Origin: Streptomyces sp. 1-11
Lineage (GTDB): Bacteria > Actinomycetota > Actinomycetes > Streptomycetales > Streptomycetaceae
NCBI RefSeq assembly: GCF_007176755.1
Contig: NZ_BJTV01000019.1
Coordinates: 91,435-155,434, forward strand
Direction: 5' to 3'
Length of the DNA stretch: 64,000 nt
In this document: one piece after another, positions 16,508 to 25,561 of the stretch
Layout of the letters: each line of letters opens with the position of its first letter
How positions within the stretch are numbered: the stretch's first letter is position 1
Notes under the pieces: generated by a model
Seen by the model: only the letters and a program-made list of their open reading frames with translations
Told to the model about the DNA's origin: nothing
The model's database searches: none
Translations under genes and position numbers: made by a program

Positions 16508-16566
16508 GAGAGGACTCCTGACGTGATCGAGCCGCCGTTCCCGGCGGCGGAGCATACGCTGGTGTC

Positions 16567-17382
16567 ATGCAGGTCTTGCGCGCTGATCGCCGACCGCGCA
16601 CGCCGGCAAGGTACACGGGGTTGCTGGTCACGTCCGTCCTCGTCGTGATCCAGTCGATGACCGTGGGACCCTCGGTCGCTCACGCCGCGCCCGCGGCCCC
16701 CGCAGCCGCTCCCGTCGCCGCGCCCGCGGCCCCCACTGCCGCGCCCGGCGCTCCCGCTCCCGACTGCGCGGTCGCCCGGTGTGTGGCGTTGACCTTCGAC
16801 GACGGCCCGACCCAGTACACGGCCTCTGTCCTGCGGCTGCTGGAGGCCCACGACGCGGTGGCGACCTTCTTCCTGATAGGGCCCCACGCCCTGCAACGGC
16901 CGATGACGGTCCGGCGCGAGCAGCGCGACGGAGACGCGATCGGCGACCACACGGTCACCCACCCGCACCTCGTCGCCCTCTCCGCCGACGGCGTCCGCTT
17001 CGAGCTGAGCGGCGCGGCCAAGGACATCGCCTCGGTCACCGGGCGGCGGCCCACGCTGCTGCGTCCCCCGTTCGGCAGCTACGACTCCCGGGTCCGGGCA
17101 GTGGCCGGACAGGAGGGGCTCGCCGTCGTGATGTGGAGCCTGGATCCCCAGGACTGGAAGAGGATCACTCCCTTCACCATCGAACGGCGTGTCCTCGATT
17201 TCGCCCGTCCCGGTGACATCGTGTCCCTCCACGACCGGTACGCGCGCACGCCCGTGGCGTTCCCGCGCATCCTCACGGGCCTGACCGCACGCGGCTACAC
17301 CTTCGTCACCGTCCCCGAGATGTTCGCCGACAGCGGTGGAACACACCCCGGCGTCGTCTACCACCACGGCCCGAGACTCTGA
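16567..17382 (+). CDS. Secreted polysaccharide deacetylase (CE4, NodB domain)
   Basis: 271 aa. An N-terminal signal segment (GLLVTSVLVVIQSMTVGPSVAHA) is followed by a Pro/Ala linker and the NodB domain with all five motifs: TFDDGP (residues 76-81, catalytic base and metal Asp), HTVTHPHL (metal His pair), RPPFGSYD, MWSLDPQDW and VSLHD. CE4 enzymes remove N- or O-acetyl groups from peptidoglycan, chitin or xylan. The substrate cannot be read, but the chitin and xylan genes nearby are compatible. Start ATG 16567 keeps the signal peptide intact. Confidence 0.88.
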   Translation: MQVLRADRRPRTPARYTGLLVTSVLVVIQSMTVGPSVAHAAPAAPAAAPVAAPAAPTAAPGAPAPDCAVARCVALTFDDGPTQYTASVLRLLEAHDAVATFFLIGPHALQRPMTVRREQRDGDAIGDHTVTHPHLVALSADGVRFELSGAAKDIASVTGRRPTLLRPPFGSYDSRVRAVAGQEGLAVVMWSLDPQDWKRITPFTIERRVLDFARPGDIVSLHDRYARTPVAFPRILTGLTARGYTFVTVPEMFADSGGTHPGVVYHHGPRL

Positions 17383-17557
17383 CCGCCGGTGGCGCACGGC
17401 CGCGTTCGGGCCGAAGGGAAGTCGCTCATCCCGTAGAAACGGGGTGTTCCACCCGTATTATCGCTGCACCAGGGCACATTGCGGCCGCAACGCCACCCCT
17501 GGCCCGCTTCCACGGCCCGCCAGAGCCACGTCCCGGCCGCCGACCAAGGAGACGACC

Positions 17558-18223
17558 ATGTCCGAAGGAACGGCGTCAGCAACCGCGTTGACCTCGCAGT
17601 ACGTCAGCCAGGTGGCCGGCGACCTCGAACGGAACGTCAAGGAGCAGGAACGCGTCAGCGCCGAACTCAGCGCGTTGCAGGAGCAGTTGATCGCACTCCA
17701 GCACGACCACGCCGTGCTGGTGAGCATGCAGCAGGCGCTCGGTGTCCCCGCTCCCGTCGCCGCGCCTCCGGCCGCCGGCGGCGGTGCCGCCGTGCCGTCC
17801 CCCAGGAAGCAGACCACCGGCGCCTCCGGTGGGCGGCGAACGGCGAAGGCGGCCGCGGTGAAGTCGCCCAAGAGCCTCAAGCGGGCGAAGCAGACCGGTG
17901 CGAAGCCCGCCGCCGGGAAGGAGGTCACCGGGAAGCCGGTCGCGCGGGAGGGAGCCCGTCCCACCCTGGTCGACCTCGTCCACCGCCACCTCACCGGGCA
18001 GAGCGAGCCCCGGTCCGCGGCGGAGGTGGCCAAGGCGGTCGCCGACGCGCACCCCGAGCGCAGCATCTCGTCCAACGTCGTGCGCACCACCCTGGAGAAC
18101 CTCGTCGCCAGGAGCCTCGCGCAGCGGAACAAGCAGGGCAGTTCCGTCTTCTACACCGCTTCCGCGCCGGCGGAGCCGTCCTCGGCGCCCGAGGAGGAGG
18201 CGCAGCCCGACGCCGTGAAGTGA
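17558..18223 (+). CDS. Coiled-coil / basic linker / winged-helix protein
   Basis: 221 aa in three parts. Residues ~10-60 form a predicted coiled coil (VAGDLERNVKEQERVSAELSALQEQL). Residues ~65-130 are Ala/Lys/Arg-rich and histone-H1-like (GRRTAKAAAVKSPKSLKRAK). Residues ~135-205 look like a winged-helix DNA-binding domain (TLVDLVHRHLTG, SAAEVAKAVADAHPERSISSNVVRTTLENLVARSLAQR, GSSVFYT). The tail is acidic. This suggests a dimeric DNA-binding or nucleoid-associated protein; the function is inferred from architecture only. ATG 17558 follows AAGGAGACGACC. Confidence 0.7.
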   Translation: MSEGTASATALTSQYVSQVAGDLERNVKEQERVSAELSALQEQLIALQHDHAVLVSMQQALGVPAPVAAPPAAGGGAAVPSPRKQTTGASGGRRTAKAAAVKSPKSLKRAKQTGAKPAAGKEVTGKPVAREGARPTLVDLVHRHLTGQSEPRSAAEVAKAVADAHPERSISSNVVRTTLENLVARSLAQRNKQGSSVFYTASAPAEPSSAPEEEAQPDAVK

Positions 18224-18415
18224 AGTGGCCGCCGTCGAGGCGGACACGGGGCCGGGGTGCGGCCGCGGGCGTCCCCGCGGCCGCCGCGCCGCCTCGACTG
18301 CTCGTGTCCAGCCGGCGTACCACTCGGAGCAGGCGGTCCTGGCCACGTAGGGGACGCCGTCGGACTGCATGCGCCAGTAGGCGAACGCATACGTGGGAGT
18401 CGGGCCCGGGCGGCC

Positions 18416-19162
18416 TCACATCCGGGATCTCAGCACGTCGACCTCACAGCCCGACGCGAAGGGGTCGAAGCCCTGCTCGATCAGCGAGCGAACTGCCAGC
18501 AGGCTTCGCAACGACGACCACGCGTGGATCACGTCGAGGTCGATGTCGGTGCCGTAGCCGGCGATGACGTCGTCGAGGTGCTCCTCGTGTCCGAGCGTGA
18601 AGGTGGCGAGGTCGTACAGGGCATCACCCTGGCCCGCCTCGGACCAGTCGATGATGCCGGTGACCTCGTCGCCGTCGACGAAGACGTGCGCGATCTGCAG
18701 GTCGCCGTGCGTGAACGCCGGAGTCCACGGCCGCAGCGCGGCCTCGGCGACCTGGCGGTTGCGGGTGACCAGGTCGGCGGGCAGGACGCCGTTCGTCACG
18801 AGCAACTCGCACTCGTCGTCGAGTTCCTTCGTCAACTCGTCCATGCTCCGGCCGGCCCGGCCCGGCCGGGGCGGCAGCGGCGCGTCGTGCAGCTTCCGGA
18901 TGGCGGCGCCCGCCGCGGCCCACGCCGCCGGCGACCCGGTCGACGGCCCGCCGAGGCGCCCAAGCGTCGTCCCCGGGAGTGCAGCGGTCGCGAGCACGGG
19001 TGGCTTGCGCCATAGGACGTCCGGGGTCGGGACCGGCGCGAGGGACATCGCCTCGACCTCAACGTCGAGGCGCGCTTGATCGGCGTCCACCTTCAAAAAC
19101 ACGTCGCCGACGCGGAGAGTCGCGCGCTCGGAATGGGCGACGACGACTTCGACCTCATCCAT
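18416..19162 (-). CDS. Aminoglycoside phosphotransferase (APH)-fold protein
   Basis: 248 aa. PAFTHGDLQIAHVFVDGDEVTGIIDWSEAGQGDALYDLA contains Brenner's catalytic loop (HGDLQxxHV) and the Mg-binding Asp (IIDWSE) of the APH/choline-kinase fold. VFLKVD near residue 22 would be the ATP-binding Lys strand. The substrate is not identifiable: resistance enzyme, sugar kinase or fructosamine-type kinase are all possible. It stands alone, and no SD precedes ATG 19162. Confidence 0.8.
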   Translation of the reverse strand: MDEVEVVVAHSERATLRVGDVFLKVDADQARLDVEVEAMSLAPVPTPDVLWRKPPVLATAALPGTTLGRLGGPSTGSPAAWAAAGAAIRKLHDAPLPPRPGRAGRSMDELTKELDDECELLVTNGVLPADLVTRNRQVAEAALRPWTPAFTHGDLQIAHVFVDGDEVTGIIDWSEAGQGDALYDLATFTLGHEEHLDDVIAGYGTDIDLDVIHAWSSLRSLLAVRSLIEQGFDPFASGCEVDVLRSRM

Positions 19163-19461
19163 GAACGACCAGTATCCCGGGGATTATCGCTGGCGTCGCC
19201 AGGTTTATCACGTGCGATTACGCGGTTGACCTGCGCGGAGACTGGGGAAAGCTGACCGGTTCGCCTGACCGGCCCGTCGACGGGCTTTGCAGTCAAGGCG
19301 GTGTGGCTCGCATTCAGCCGGTGTGGATCGCGTGGGCGGCCGCACACCGAACCGGCGCTCGTGGTGGCGGCCCTCCGCTTGAGGGGCAGCTGCCTGGATG
19401 GTCAGACCTTCACAACGCCTCAAGGGCGTTACGCCTAGGTGAACTTCAGTCGCTCAGTGTG
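19163..19461. other. Intergenic region upstream of the GH81 gene
   Basis: No gene recognised. Contains promoters for the APH-type gene (leftwards) and, at its right end, for the glucanase. GC content is lower than in the neighbouring genes. Confidence 0.5.
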
Positions 19462-19513
19462 TTGACGCGTTCATGAAGCGCTCCCTACTCTCGCGTCTTG
19501 AGAGCGCTCTCAA
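19462..19513 (+). promoter_or_regulatory. Promoter with LacI-type palindromic operator at +1
   Basis: -35 TTGACG (19462-19467), an 18-nt spacer, -10 TACTCT (19486-19491), then the perfect 16-bp palindrome TTGAGAGCGCTCTCAA (19498-19513) starting 7 nt after the -10. The GAGCGCTC core matches LacI-family operators of Streptomyces sugar regulons (CebR-like TGGGAGCGCTCCCA). A repressor bound here would cover the start point of the GH81 gene. Confidence 0.7.
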
Positions 19514-19552
19514 AGGGCCGTACACGCGGCACCCCACGTCAGGAGAGTTCGC

Positions 19553-22500
19553 ATGTCCAGCGACACAGACCGGCCAAGACCAGTCGGCAGCCTTCCCCCA
19601 CGCAGAACCGTATACAGCCTTCATGTCATGGTGTTCGGGGTGGTCGCGGCCCTCCTCGGCACGGTACTGGCCGTGTTCGCCCCTCACACGGCGAGCGCCG
19701 CCACGGTGGGCCAGGGCAGCTACTCCACCACGCCTCCCGGCCCGTTGCCCTCGGGCTGCGCGGACCTGTCCACCAACCCGCGCCACTGGGTCACGGCCAA
19801 CGCCCCGTCAGGCGCCGTGCCGACCAACGACTGGTGGTCGTCCATCCTCTGGAAGCGCACCAACTGCGCCTACGGTGAGCCGCTGTTCGCGCAACCGCTG
19901 GGCTTCAAGGCCCAGTCGCGCGGCCTCGGCTTCTCCTACAGCACCACACCGGCGATCTCCGGCAGCGCCAAGGGCGTGGGCGAGTACCACTTCAACTACA
20001 CCGAGGACTTCGTCGCCGGGGTGGCCGGCCTGGGCGCTCCCGAGGTGAAGGTCGACGACTGGAGCGACTGGACCGTCAGCCCCGTCCTGAGCGACGGCGC
20101 GCACACGTTGCGGGCGACCATCGGCTCCGGCCTGCCGTTCGCGTACTTCCGGGCGACCGGCGGCGACGCCCAGATCAAGGTGGCCTCCGGCGCGACGGCC
20201 AACGTCTGGTCCCACTCCGGTTCGATGCTCGGCTACACCATCGCCGGGCACGACTACGTGGCCTTCGCCCCGAGCGGTGCCACCTGGTCGGTCGACGGCT
20301 CCGGCACCACCTTCACCTCCTCGCTCGGGGGCAGGGACTACTTCTCGATCGCCGTCCTGCCCACCACGCCGTCCACCTCGGCCACGGACCGGGCCGCGCT
20401 GGCGGACGAGTACGTCAAGTACGCCTACAACCAGGTCACCGGGACCGCGGTGTCGTACGCGTACGACGAGGCGAGCAGCACCGTCACGACGAAGTACAGC
20501 TTCACCACCACCGCCATGGAGGGCGCCGGCAAGGCCACGGTCGCGGCGCTGATGCCGCACCAGTGGCGCAACCTCGCCGGCGGCGCCCCGCTGGCGCAGA
20601 AGTACATCTCCTCGCGCGGCCCGCTGAAGGTGCTCACCGGCATCACGTCCTTCACGACGTCGATGGTCTTCCACGGCGTGCTCCCCGAGGTGCCGGCCGT
20701 CGCCGACAGCTCCGGGGCCGACGCCACCACCCTGCAGAACTACCTGAACGCGGAGAAGGCCGACCCGACCCGGCAGCAGAGCGACGACACCTACTGGACC
20801 GGCAAGGGCCTCGGCCGCGCCGCCCGCCTGGCGGAGATCGCCGACCAGACCGGCAACAAGGACGTCCGCGACGCCGCCCTCGCGGCGATCAAGTCCAAGC
20901 TGACGGACTGGTTCACCGCCTCGCAGAACGAGACGGGCCACCTGTTCTACTACGACGACAAGTGGGGCACCCTGATCGGCTACCCGGCCTCCTACGGGTC
21001 CGACCAGGAGCTGAACGACCACCACTTCCACTACGGCTACTACATCGCCGCGGCCGCGACCCTCGCCAAGTTCGACCCGGACTGGGCCGGCTCCAGCCAG
21101 TACGGCGGCATGGTGGACCTGCTGATCCGCGACGCCAACAACTACGACCGTGCCGACAAGCGTTTCCCCTACCTGCGTGACTTCGACATCTACAGCGGTC
21201 ACGACTGGGCCTCCGGCCACGGCTCGTTCGCCGCGGGCAACAACCAGGAGTCCTCGTCGGAGGGGATGAACTTCGACAACGCCCTCATCCAGTGGGGCAT
21301 CGCGACCGGCGACAAGACGGTCCGGGACGCCGGCATCTACATGTACACCACGCAGGCCGCCGCCATTCAGGACTACTGGTTCGACGCCAAGGACCAGATC
21401 TACCCGAGCGACTTCCCGCACAAGGAGGTCGGCATGGTCTGGGGCAACGGCGGCGCGTACTCGACCTGGTTCTCCAGCGCCCCCGAGCAGATCCAGGGCA
21501 TCAACCTCCTGCCGGTGACCGGCGGTCACCTCTACCTGGGCGACGACCCCGCCTACGTCAAGGCCAACTACCAGGAGATGCTCGACCAGAGCGGCAAGAC
21601 CCGGCCGACCATCTGGACGGACATCTGGTACGAGTACCAGGCCCTCGGCGACGGTGACGCGGCCCTGGCCAACTTCCGCGCCAACAACGGATTCACCTCC
21701 GAAGAGGGCGAGAGCAAGGCGCACACCTTCCACTGGATCCGCAACCTGGCCGCGCTTGGCAACGTGGACACCACCGTCACCGCCGACAACCCGCTGACCG
21801 CGGTCTTCACCAAGAGCGGCCGGCGCACCTACGTCGCCGCCAACGTGGCGGCCACCGACACGACCGTGCACTTCTCCGACGGGACCGCCATCAAGGTGCC
21901 CGCCGGCAAGACGGTGGCCTCCGGCGCCCAGAACTGGAGCGGCGGCACCGCGACGGGCGGCGTCGACTCCAGCCCGAGCCCGAGCGTCACGGACTCCGCG
22001 ACCCCCAGCCCGAGCCCGTCGGACAGCGCGTCGCCGAGCCCCTCCCCGTCGGACAGCGCGTCGCCGTCTCCCAGCCCGTCGACCACCGCGGGTTCCTCCC
22101 CGGACCTGTACCTGCAGTCCGACGGCACCCTGGCGGGCACGGCGGGCGGCGACGGCAGCGTCACCGTGACGTCCGGCGACGGCACCAACCACGACGGCAC
22201 CCCGTACCAGCCGGTCACCATGACCAGCAAGGGACTGAACCTGAAGTACAACGGGGCCACCACGACCTTCGATCTGTCGGTCGACGCCAAGCAGGCCGTG
22301 GGCAACGGCGTGCAGATGCGGGTGTCCTACGACTGCACCGGCGACGGCAGCTGGGACCGCGTGGAGACCTACCGCTACTTCGCCACCGACCCGGTCACCG
22401 GCTGGGAGCACTACAAGGACACCCAGGGTCTGCTCTCCTCCCAGGGCACCATGTGCGGCAGCCTGACGGGCGGCACCGTACGGGCGGAGGTCTGGAACGC

Positions 22501-22567
22501 GATCGGCAATAATCCCACCACCGTGGGCACCGGCAGCCTGTCCGTGCTGCACCTGCCCTTCGCGTGA
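19553..22567 (+). CDS. Secreted GH81 endo-beta-1,3-glucanase with C-terminal glucan-binding module
   Basis: 1004 aa. A long signal region (HVMVFGVVAALLGTVLAVFAPHTASA) is followed by the GH81 catalytic domain (~residues 50-790): VPTNDWWSSILW, DHHFHYGYYIAAAATLAKFD, GHDWASGHGSFAAGNNQESSSEGMN (putative catalytic Glu cluster) and GMVWGNGGAYSTWFSSAPEQIQGINLLP. A Ser/Pro/Asp-rich linker with repeats of SPSPSDSA (~805-845) leads to a C-terminal ~150-residue domain (SPDLYLQSDGTLAGTAGGDG... SYDCTGDGSWDRVETYRYF) resembling CBM56-type beta-1,3-glucan binding modules. Degrades beta-1,3-glucans such as fungal cell walls or laminarin. Probably under a LacI-type repressor (palindrome at +1). Confidence 0.92.
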   Translation: MSSDTDRPRPVGSLPPRRTVYSLHVMVFGVVAALLGTVLAVFAPHTASAATVGQGSYSTTPPGPLPSGCADLSTNPRHWVTANAPSGAVPTNDWWSSILWKRTNCAYGEPLFAQPLGFKAQSRGLGFSYSTTPAISGSAKGVGEYHFNYTEDFVAGVAGLGAPEVKVDDWSDWTVSPVLSDGAHTLRATIGSGLPFAYFRATGGDAQIKVASGATANVWSHSGSMLGYTIAGHDYVAFAPSGATWSVDGSGTTFTSSLGGRDYFSIAVLPTTPSTSATDRAALADEYVKYAYNQVTGTAVSYAYDEASSTVTTKYSFTTTAMEGAGKATVAALMPHQWRNLAGGAPLAQKYISSRGPLKVLTGITSFTTSMVFHGVLPEVPAVADSSGADATTLQNYLNAEKADPTRQQSDDTYWTGKGLGRAARLAEIADQTGNKDVRDAALAAIKSKLTDWFTASQNETGHLFYYDDKWGTLIGYPASYGSDQELNDHHFHYGYYIAAAATLAKFDPDWAGSSQYGGMVDLLIRDANNYDRADKRFPYLRDFDIYSGHDWASGHGSFAAGNNQESSSEGMNFDNALIQWGIATGDKTVRDAGIYMYTTQAAAIQDYWFDAKDQIYPSDFPHKEVGMVWGNGGAYSTWFSSAPEQIQGINLLPVTGGHLYLGDDPAYVKANYQEMLDQSGKTRPTIWTDIWYEYQALGDGDAALANFRANNGFTSEEGESKAHTFHWIRNLAALGNVDTTVTADNPLTAVFTKSGRRTYVAANVAATDTTVHFSDGTAIKVPAGKTVASGAQNWSGGTATGGVDSSPSPSVTDSATPSPSPSDSASPSPSPSDSASPSPSPSTTAGSSPDLYLQSDGTLAGTAGGDGSVTVTSGDGTNHDGTPYQPVTMTSKGLNLKYNGATTTFDLSVDAKQAVGNGVQMRVSYDCTGDGSWDRVETYRYFATDPVTGWEHYKDTQGLLSSQGTMCGSLTGGTVRAEVWNAIGNNPTTVGTGSLSVLHLPFA
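22015..22068 (+). repeat. Tandem 30-nt repeat encoding the Ser/Pro linker
   Basis: CCCGTCGGACAGCGCGTCGC recurs with a 30-nt period (22015 and 22045), encoding SPSPSDSASP units in the linker of the GH81 enzyme. Slippage could change the linker length between strains. Confidence 0.7.
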
Positions 22568-22728
22568 AACAACCGAGGCGCCGGTGATCGAGTCCTAGGC
22601 TCCGGACGGAACCACGCCAGCCACCCCGGGGACGACCTGGCGGGCCCGTGCAGCGCGGGTCCCTCGTCCAGATGCCACTTGTCGCCGGGCTGAGGCTGTC
22701 GGCGGCGCAGGCTGTCGGCGTACTGCCC

Positions 22729-24525
22729 TCACGCCTCGTCGAAGGCCTCGAGCAGGCGCTCGTACGCCGGCTTCGGCCGCAGGGCCGCGTCCCACGGCAG
22801 GGAATCGGCCGTGCGCGGAGGATAGATCTTGGTGTCGGCGGTGGAACCGTACCGGTCGGTGAATCCCCAGGTGGAGAACGATGTGCAGTTCGGCTCCCCC
22901 AGGCAGACCCGCAGCTTGCCCGCCATCTCGTCAGCCTGGGTGTGCCGCCCGTCCTCCTCGTCCTCACCTATGGGGACGTCCATCTCCGACACCCGCGCCT
23001 GGACCCCGAGTTCCGCCAGATCCCGCACATGGCCGCGAAAGGTCTCCGGGTCGATGCGGTCGCCGGGTGCGTACTCGTGGTTTTGAAAACCCACGCCGTC
23101 GATCGGTACGCCGCGTTCCTTGAGCCGCTTGACCAGATCGTAAAGGGCGTCCCACCGCTCGCCTTCCTCCTCGACCCCGTACTCGTTGAGGAACAGCCGT
23201 GCCTTCGGATCGGCCCGGTGAGCGGCCCTGAACGCCTCGTCGATGTACTCCTCGCCCATGGCCTCGAACCACGGGCTCTGCTCGGAGCGCAGACCGAGAT
23301 CCCCGTTGGTGTAGCTCTTCTCGTCGTCGGACATGGGCTCGTTGACCACATCCCATTCCGCGACCTTTCCCTTGAAGTGCCCGGCGACCGTGGCGATGTG
23401 CCGGAGCATGGTCCGGCGCACCTCCTCGGGGTCGTCGTCCTCCCGCATCCACTCGGGCAGGGCCTCGTGCCAGACGAGGGTGTGCGCGTGCACCTTCATG
23501 TCGTTCGCGCGGGCGAAGCGTACGAGTAGGTCCGCGTCGCGGAAGTCGTAGACGCCCCGGCGTGGGTGGAGAAACTGTGGCTTGAACGCGTTCTCCGGAG
23601 TGAGCATGGAGAACTGGCTCCCCGCGAGCGCCCGGTAGCGTGCGTCGGTGAGCAGCGGGTTCTCGGCCACGGCGGCGCCGACGTCGAACGGCCGCCCCAC
23701 GTCTGCGGCCCGCGCACGCAGCGAGTCGTCGGACTGCTCCTGGCGTAGCCGCGGCGCCTTGATCACGCGGAGCGAGTCACCGCTCTCCGCCCGCGCGGTC
23801 AGCTGCGTGAGGCGCCATCCCTCGCGGCGCTCGTCTTCGCCCGCGTCCGCCTCCAGACCGAACCAGACAGTGCCCTCGGCGAACACCCCCGGGTCCTGCA
23901 CGGTTCCCAGCCGCCGCCCGTCGGCGTCCACGCGGAAGGTGTCACCGATGCTCGACACGGCGAGCGTCACCGTCCCGGAGCAGCCGCAGTCGAACTCCTC
24001 GGATGTGGCCGGCTCATCGCTCTCGCCGTCCCATATCTGTACCTTCACTCGTCCGTCAGCGGTCACGCCGACGCGGAGTGAGGGCCGCTCCTGCCGCCAC
24101 TCGTCATAGATGACCGGTACCCGTCCGTACAGCCGCAGCCATGAGCCCCCGTCATCGTCACCCACACCGGACATGCGCGCGGTGACGGTGAAGTCGCCAT
24201 CGGATTCAAAATGCGGGCCGGCCAGGTTCAGCGGGGGGTTGGGCTGGCCGCCGGAGGAGTCCTGCTCCACGATGCGCCGATCCAATGCGCTGACCCGCAG
24301 GATGTCGTTCCGCGCGGTGGTACCCGGCGTCTGCGTCCAGTCCTGGTTCCGCAGCAGGTCTTCGTCGTTTCCGCCGCCCGCGCCGTCGCCCTGCCCCGTA
24401 CACCCGGCCGCCACCGCCATGACGAGCACCACGGCGGTCAGTCGCTGCCACGTCCCCCCACCGAGGCCCACGGTCCCTCCCACTCCCTTGTTCGAGACGC
24501 GATCAACGTCTCGAAACCGGGCCAC
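22729..24525 (-). CDS. GH10 endo-1,4-beta-xylanase lipoprotein
   Basis: Up to 598 aa. The lipobox VAAGC near residue 42 marks a lipoprotein. Residues ~60-260 form a beta-sandwich-like region (PHFESDGDFTVTARMSG, SWLRLYGRVPVIYDEW), and the C-terminal ~330 residues are a GH10 barrel: MLTPENAFKPQFLHP, HAHTLVWHEALPEW, WDVVNEPM (acid/base Glu396), VGFQNHEYAPG and VSEMDVPI (nucleophile Glu514). It cleaves xylan at the cell surface. The start is uncertain: the longest frame begins with GTG 24525 but places an 9-bp inverted repeat inside the coding region; GTG 24471, 18 codons later, would give a normal-length lipoprotein signal. Asp/Glu-rich compared with neighbours. Confidence 0.88.
   Translation of the reverse strand: MARFRDVDRVSNKGVGGTVGLGGGTWQRLTAVVLVMAVAAGCTGQGDGAGGGNDEDLLRNQDWTQTPGTTARNDILRVSALDRRIVEQDSSGGQPNPPLNLAGPHFESDGDFTVTARMSGVGDDDGGSWLRLYGRVPVIYDEWRQERPSLRVGVTADGRVKVQIWDGESDEPATSEEFDCGCSGTVTLAVSSIGDTFRVDADGRRLGTVQDPGVFAEGTVWFGLEADAGEDERREGWRLTQLTARAESGDSLRVIKAPRLRQEQSDDSLRARAADVGRPFDVGAAVAENPLLTDARYRALAGSQFSMLTPENAFKPQFLHPRRGVYDFRDADLLVRFARANDMKVHAHTLVWHEALPEWMREDDDPEEVRRTMLRHIATVAGHFKGKVAEWDVVNEPMSDDEKSYTNGDLGLRSEQSPWFEAMGEEYIDEAFRAAHRADPKARLFLNEYGVEEEGERWDALYDLVKRLKERGVPIDGVGFQNHEYAPGDRIDPETFRGHVRDLAELGVQARVSEMDVPIGEDEEDGRHTQADEMAGKLRVCLGEPNCTSFSTWGFTDRYGSTADTKIYPPRTADSLPWDAALRPKPAYERLLEAFDEA
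24491..24515. promoter_or_regulatory. Operator-like inverted repeat at the 5' end of the xylanase gene
   Basis: Perfect 9-bp arms TTCGAGACG (24491-24499) and CGTCTCGAA (24507-24515) with a 7-nt spacer. It overlaps the first codons of the longest xylanase frame, which suggests either an operator downstream of the promoter or a later true start. Confidence 0.5.
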
Positions 24526-24789
24526 AGTTCATCACACGCGAGGTACGGCGGCCTTCAGGCGCCGGGGAACAGCGGAACGGGAAACCGACGTCTGTAAACT
24601 CCGTGACGATCCACCACGGGCAATGGCCCGTTATCCGCGGTACCGGTCACGATGAGCTGCGGCTACGCTCGGCCGAGGTCACGTGAAGGCGGCCCCGTCT
24701 TTTTCTGTGGCAGAGCCGCTGGCGCCGGTCCTCGTTCCGTTGTTCTTCAATCCCTGGTCTCAGGTGCCCGAGCGCGGAGTGCGTTGGAT

Positions 24790-25200
24790 TCAGCCGGCCC
24801 AGACGCCAGAGTTCGCTGTGGTCGAGCCGAAGTCGAAGATGAAGCGGGTGCCGTCCAAGACGTCGGTGGCGACTACGGTCCACTGGCCCGCAGGGGCGGT
24901 CTTGAAGGAACTCTGGCAGTACCTGCTGCCAGAACTCTGGTAGAAGCAGACCGCGATTTGGGTCGTCGTGTTGGGCTTGATGTTGATGTCGTTGCAGTTG
25001 CTGGTCGCGGTGAGGGTGGTGGATCCGTTGTTCGGGTACCACCGGTCCCCCGACGGTTTGGAATAGGACTTTGCGCTGCCGTAGCAGGACTGGGCCGTGA
25101 GGGGCCCCGCGGTGGCCGTGGAAGTGGTTGCGGCCGTCAGTCCACCAGCCGCCAAAGCAGCGACAGCCAGAAGACGGATAGTGCGGGAACGGATGCGCAT
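24790..25200 (-). CDS. Small secreted protein, function unknown
   Basis: 136 aa. A clear signal peptide (RTIRLLAVAALAAGGLTAATTSTATA) is followed by a ~105-residue mature protein with four Cys (SCYG, SNCND, AVCFY, RYCQ), probably two disulfides, and the motif INIKPNTTTQIAVCFYQSSGSRYCQSSFKTAPAGQWTVVATDVLDGTRFIF. I recall similar small secreted proteins in Streptomyces without assigned function. ATG 25200 follows GGGGGA closely. It is upstream of the xylanase on the same strand, but the 264-bp gap argues against one transcript. Confidence 0.7.
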   Translation of the reverse strand: MRIRSRTIRLLAVAALAAGGLTAATTSTATAGPLTAQSCYGSAKSYSKPSGDRWYPNNGSTTLTATSNCNDINIKPNTTTQIAVCFYQSSGSRYCQSSFKTAPAGQWTVVATDVLDGTRFIFDFGSTTANSGVWAG

Positions 25201-25225
25201 GCTTCCCCCTACCTATTACGCCGGT

Positions 25226-25426
25226 TCATCCGACGCTCAGTGGACTGTAGGAACCCGTACAGTCATCCGGATAGGCCATGTTCCGGACAATCGCCGCCGC
25301 CGATGCAACCGCTCCGACGCCCAGTTCCTCATGGCGTTCCCTGACCACCGTGGCCCAGGGGCCCGCACCGGACTCGACATGACCTCCGGCGGGCAGCCAG
25401 CCGCCGATACAGCTGGTCATAGGCAA
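25226..25426 (-). pseudogene. NUDIX hydrolase relic
   Basis: A short frame carries a recognisable Nudix box, GGHVESGAGPWATVVRERHEELGV (G-x5-E-x7-REUXEEXGU pattern), preceded by GGWLPA. The frame ends about 25 residues after the box (complete Nudix domains extend ~80 residues further), and no N-terminal part precedes it. It is therefore a broken fragment rather than a working hydrolase. Confidence 0.6.
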
Positions 25427-25561
25427 GCGATCGGCTGCGATCGGCTCGTCGGGCGGCCCCGGCGGCCGGGCGGCCGGTCCGTGACCGAATCGGCTCCGGG
25501 ACCGATGTCTTCACGAACTCCGCCCGTATGGTGCCGAGTTCGGCGCGCTACGATCATGTGT

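Noticed and set aside
18224..18415. A protein-like stretch on the minus strand (AYWRMQSDGVPYVARTACSE...) between the winged-helix and APH genes
   Set aside because: Too short, no start with SD and no family recognised. It may be a relic, but I cannot support a feature.
19808..22552. A minus-strand frame of ~900 codons opposite the GH81 gene
   Set aside because: Val/Gly/Arg-rich translation without any family signature; the plus strand encodes the glucanase.
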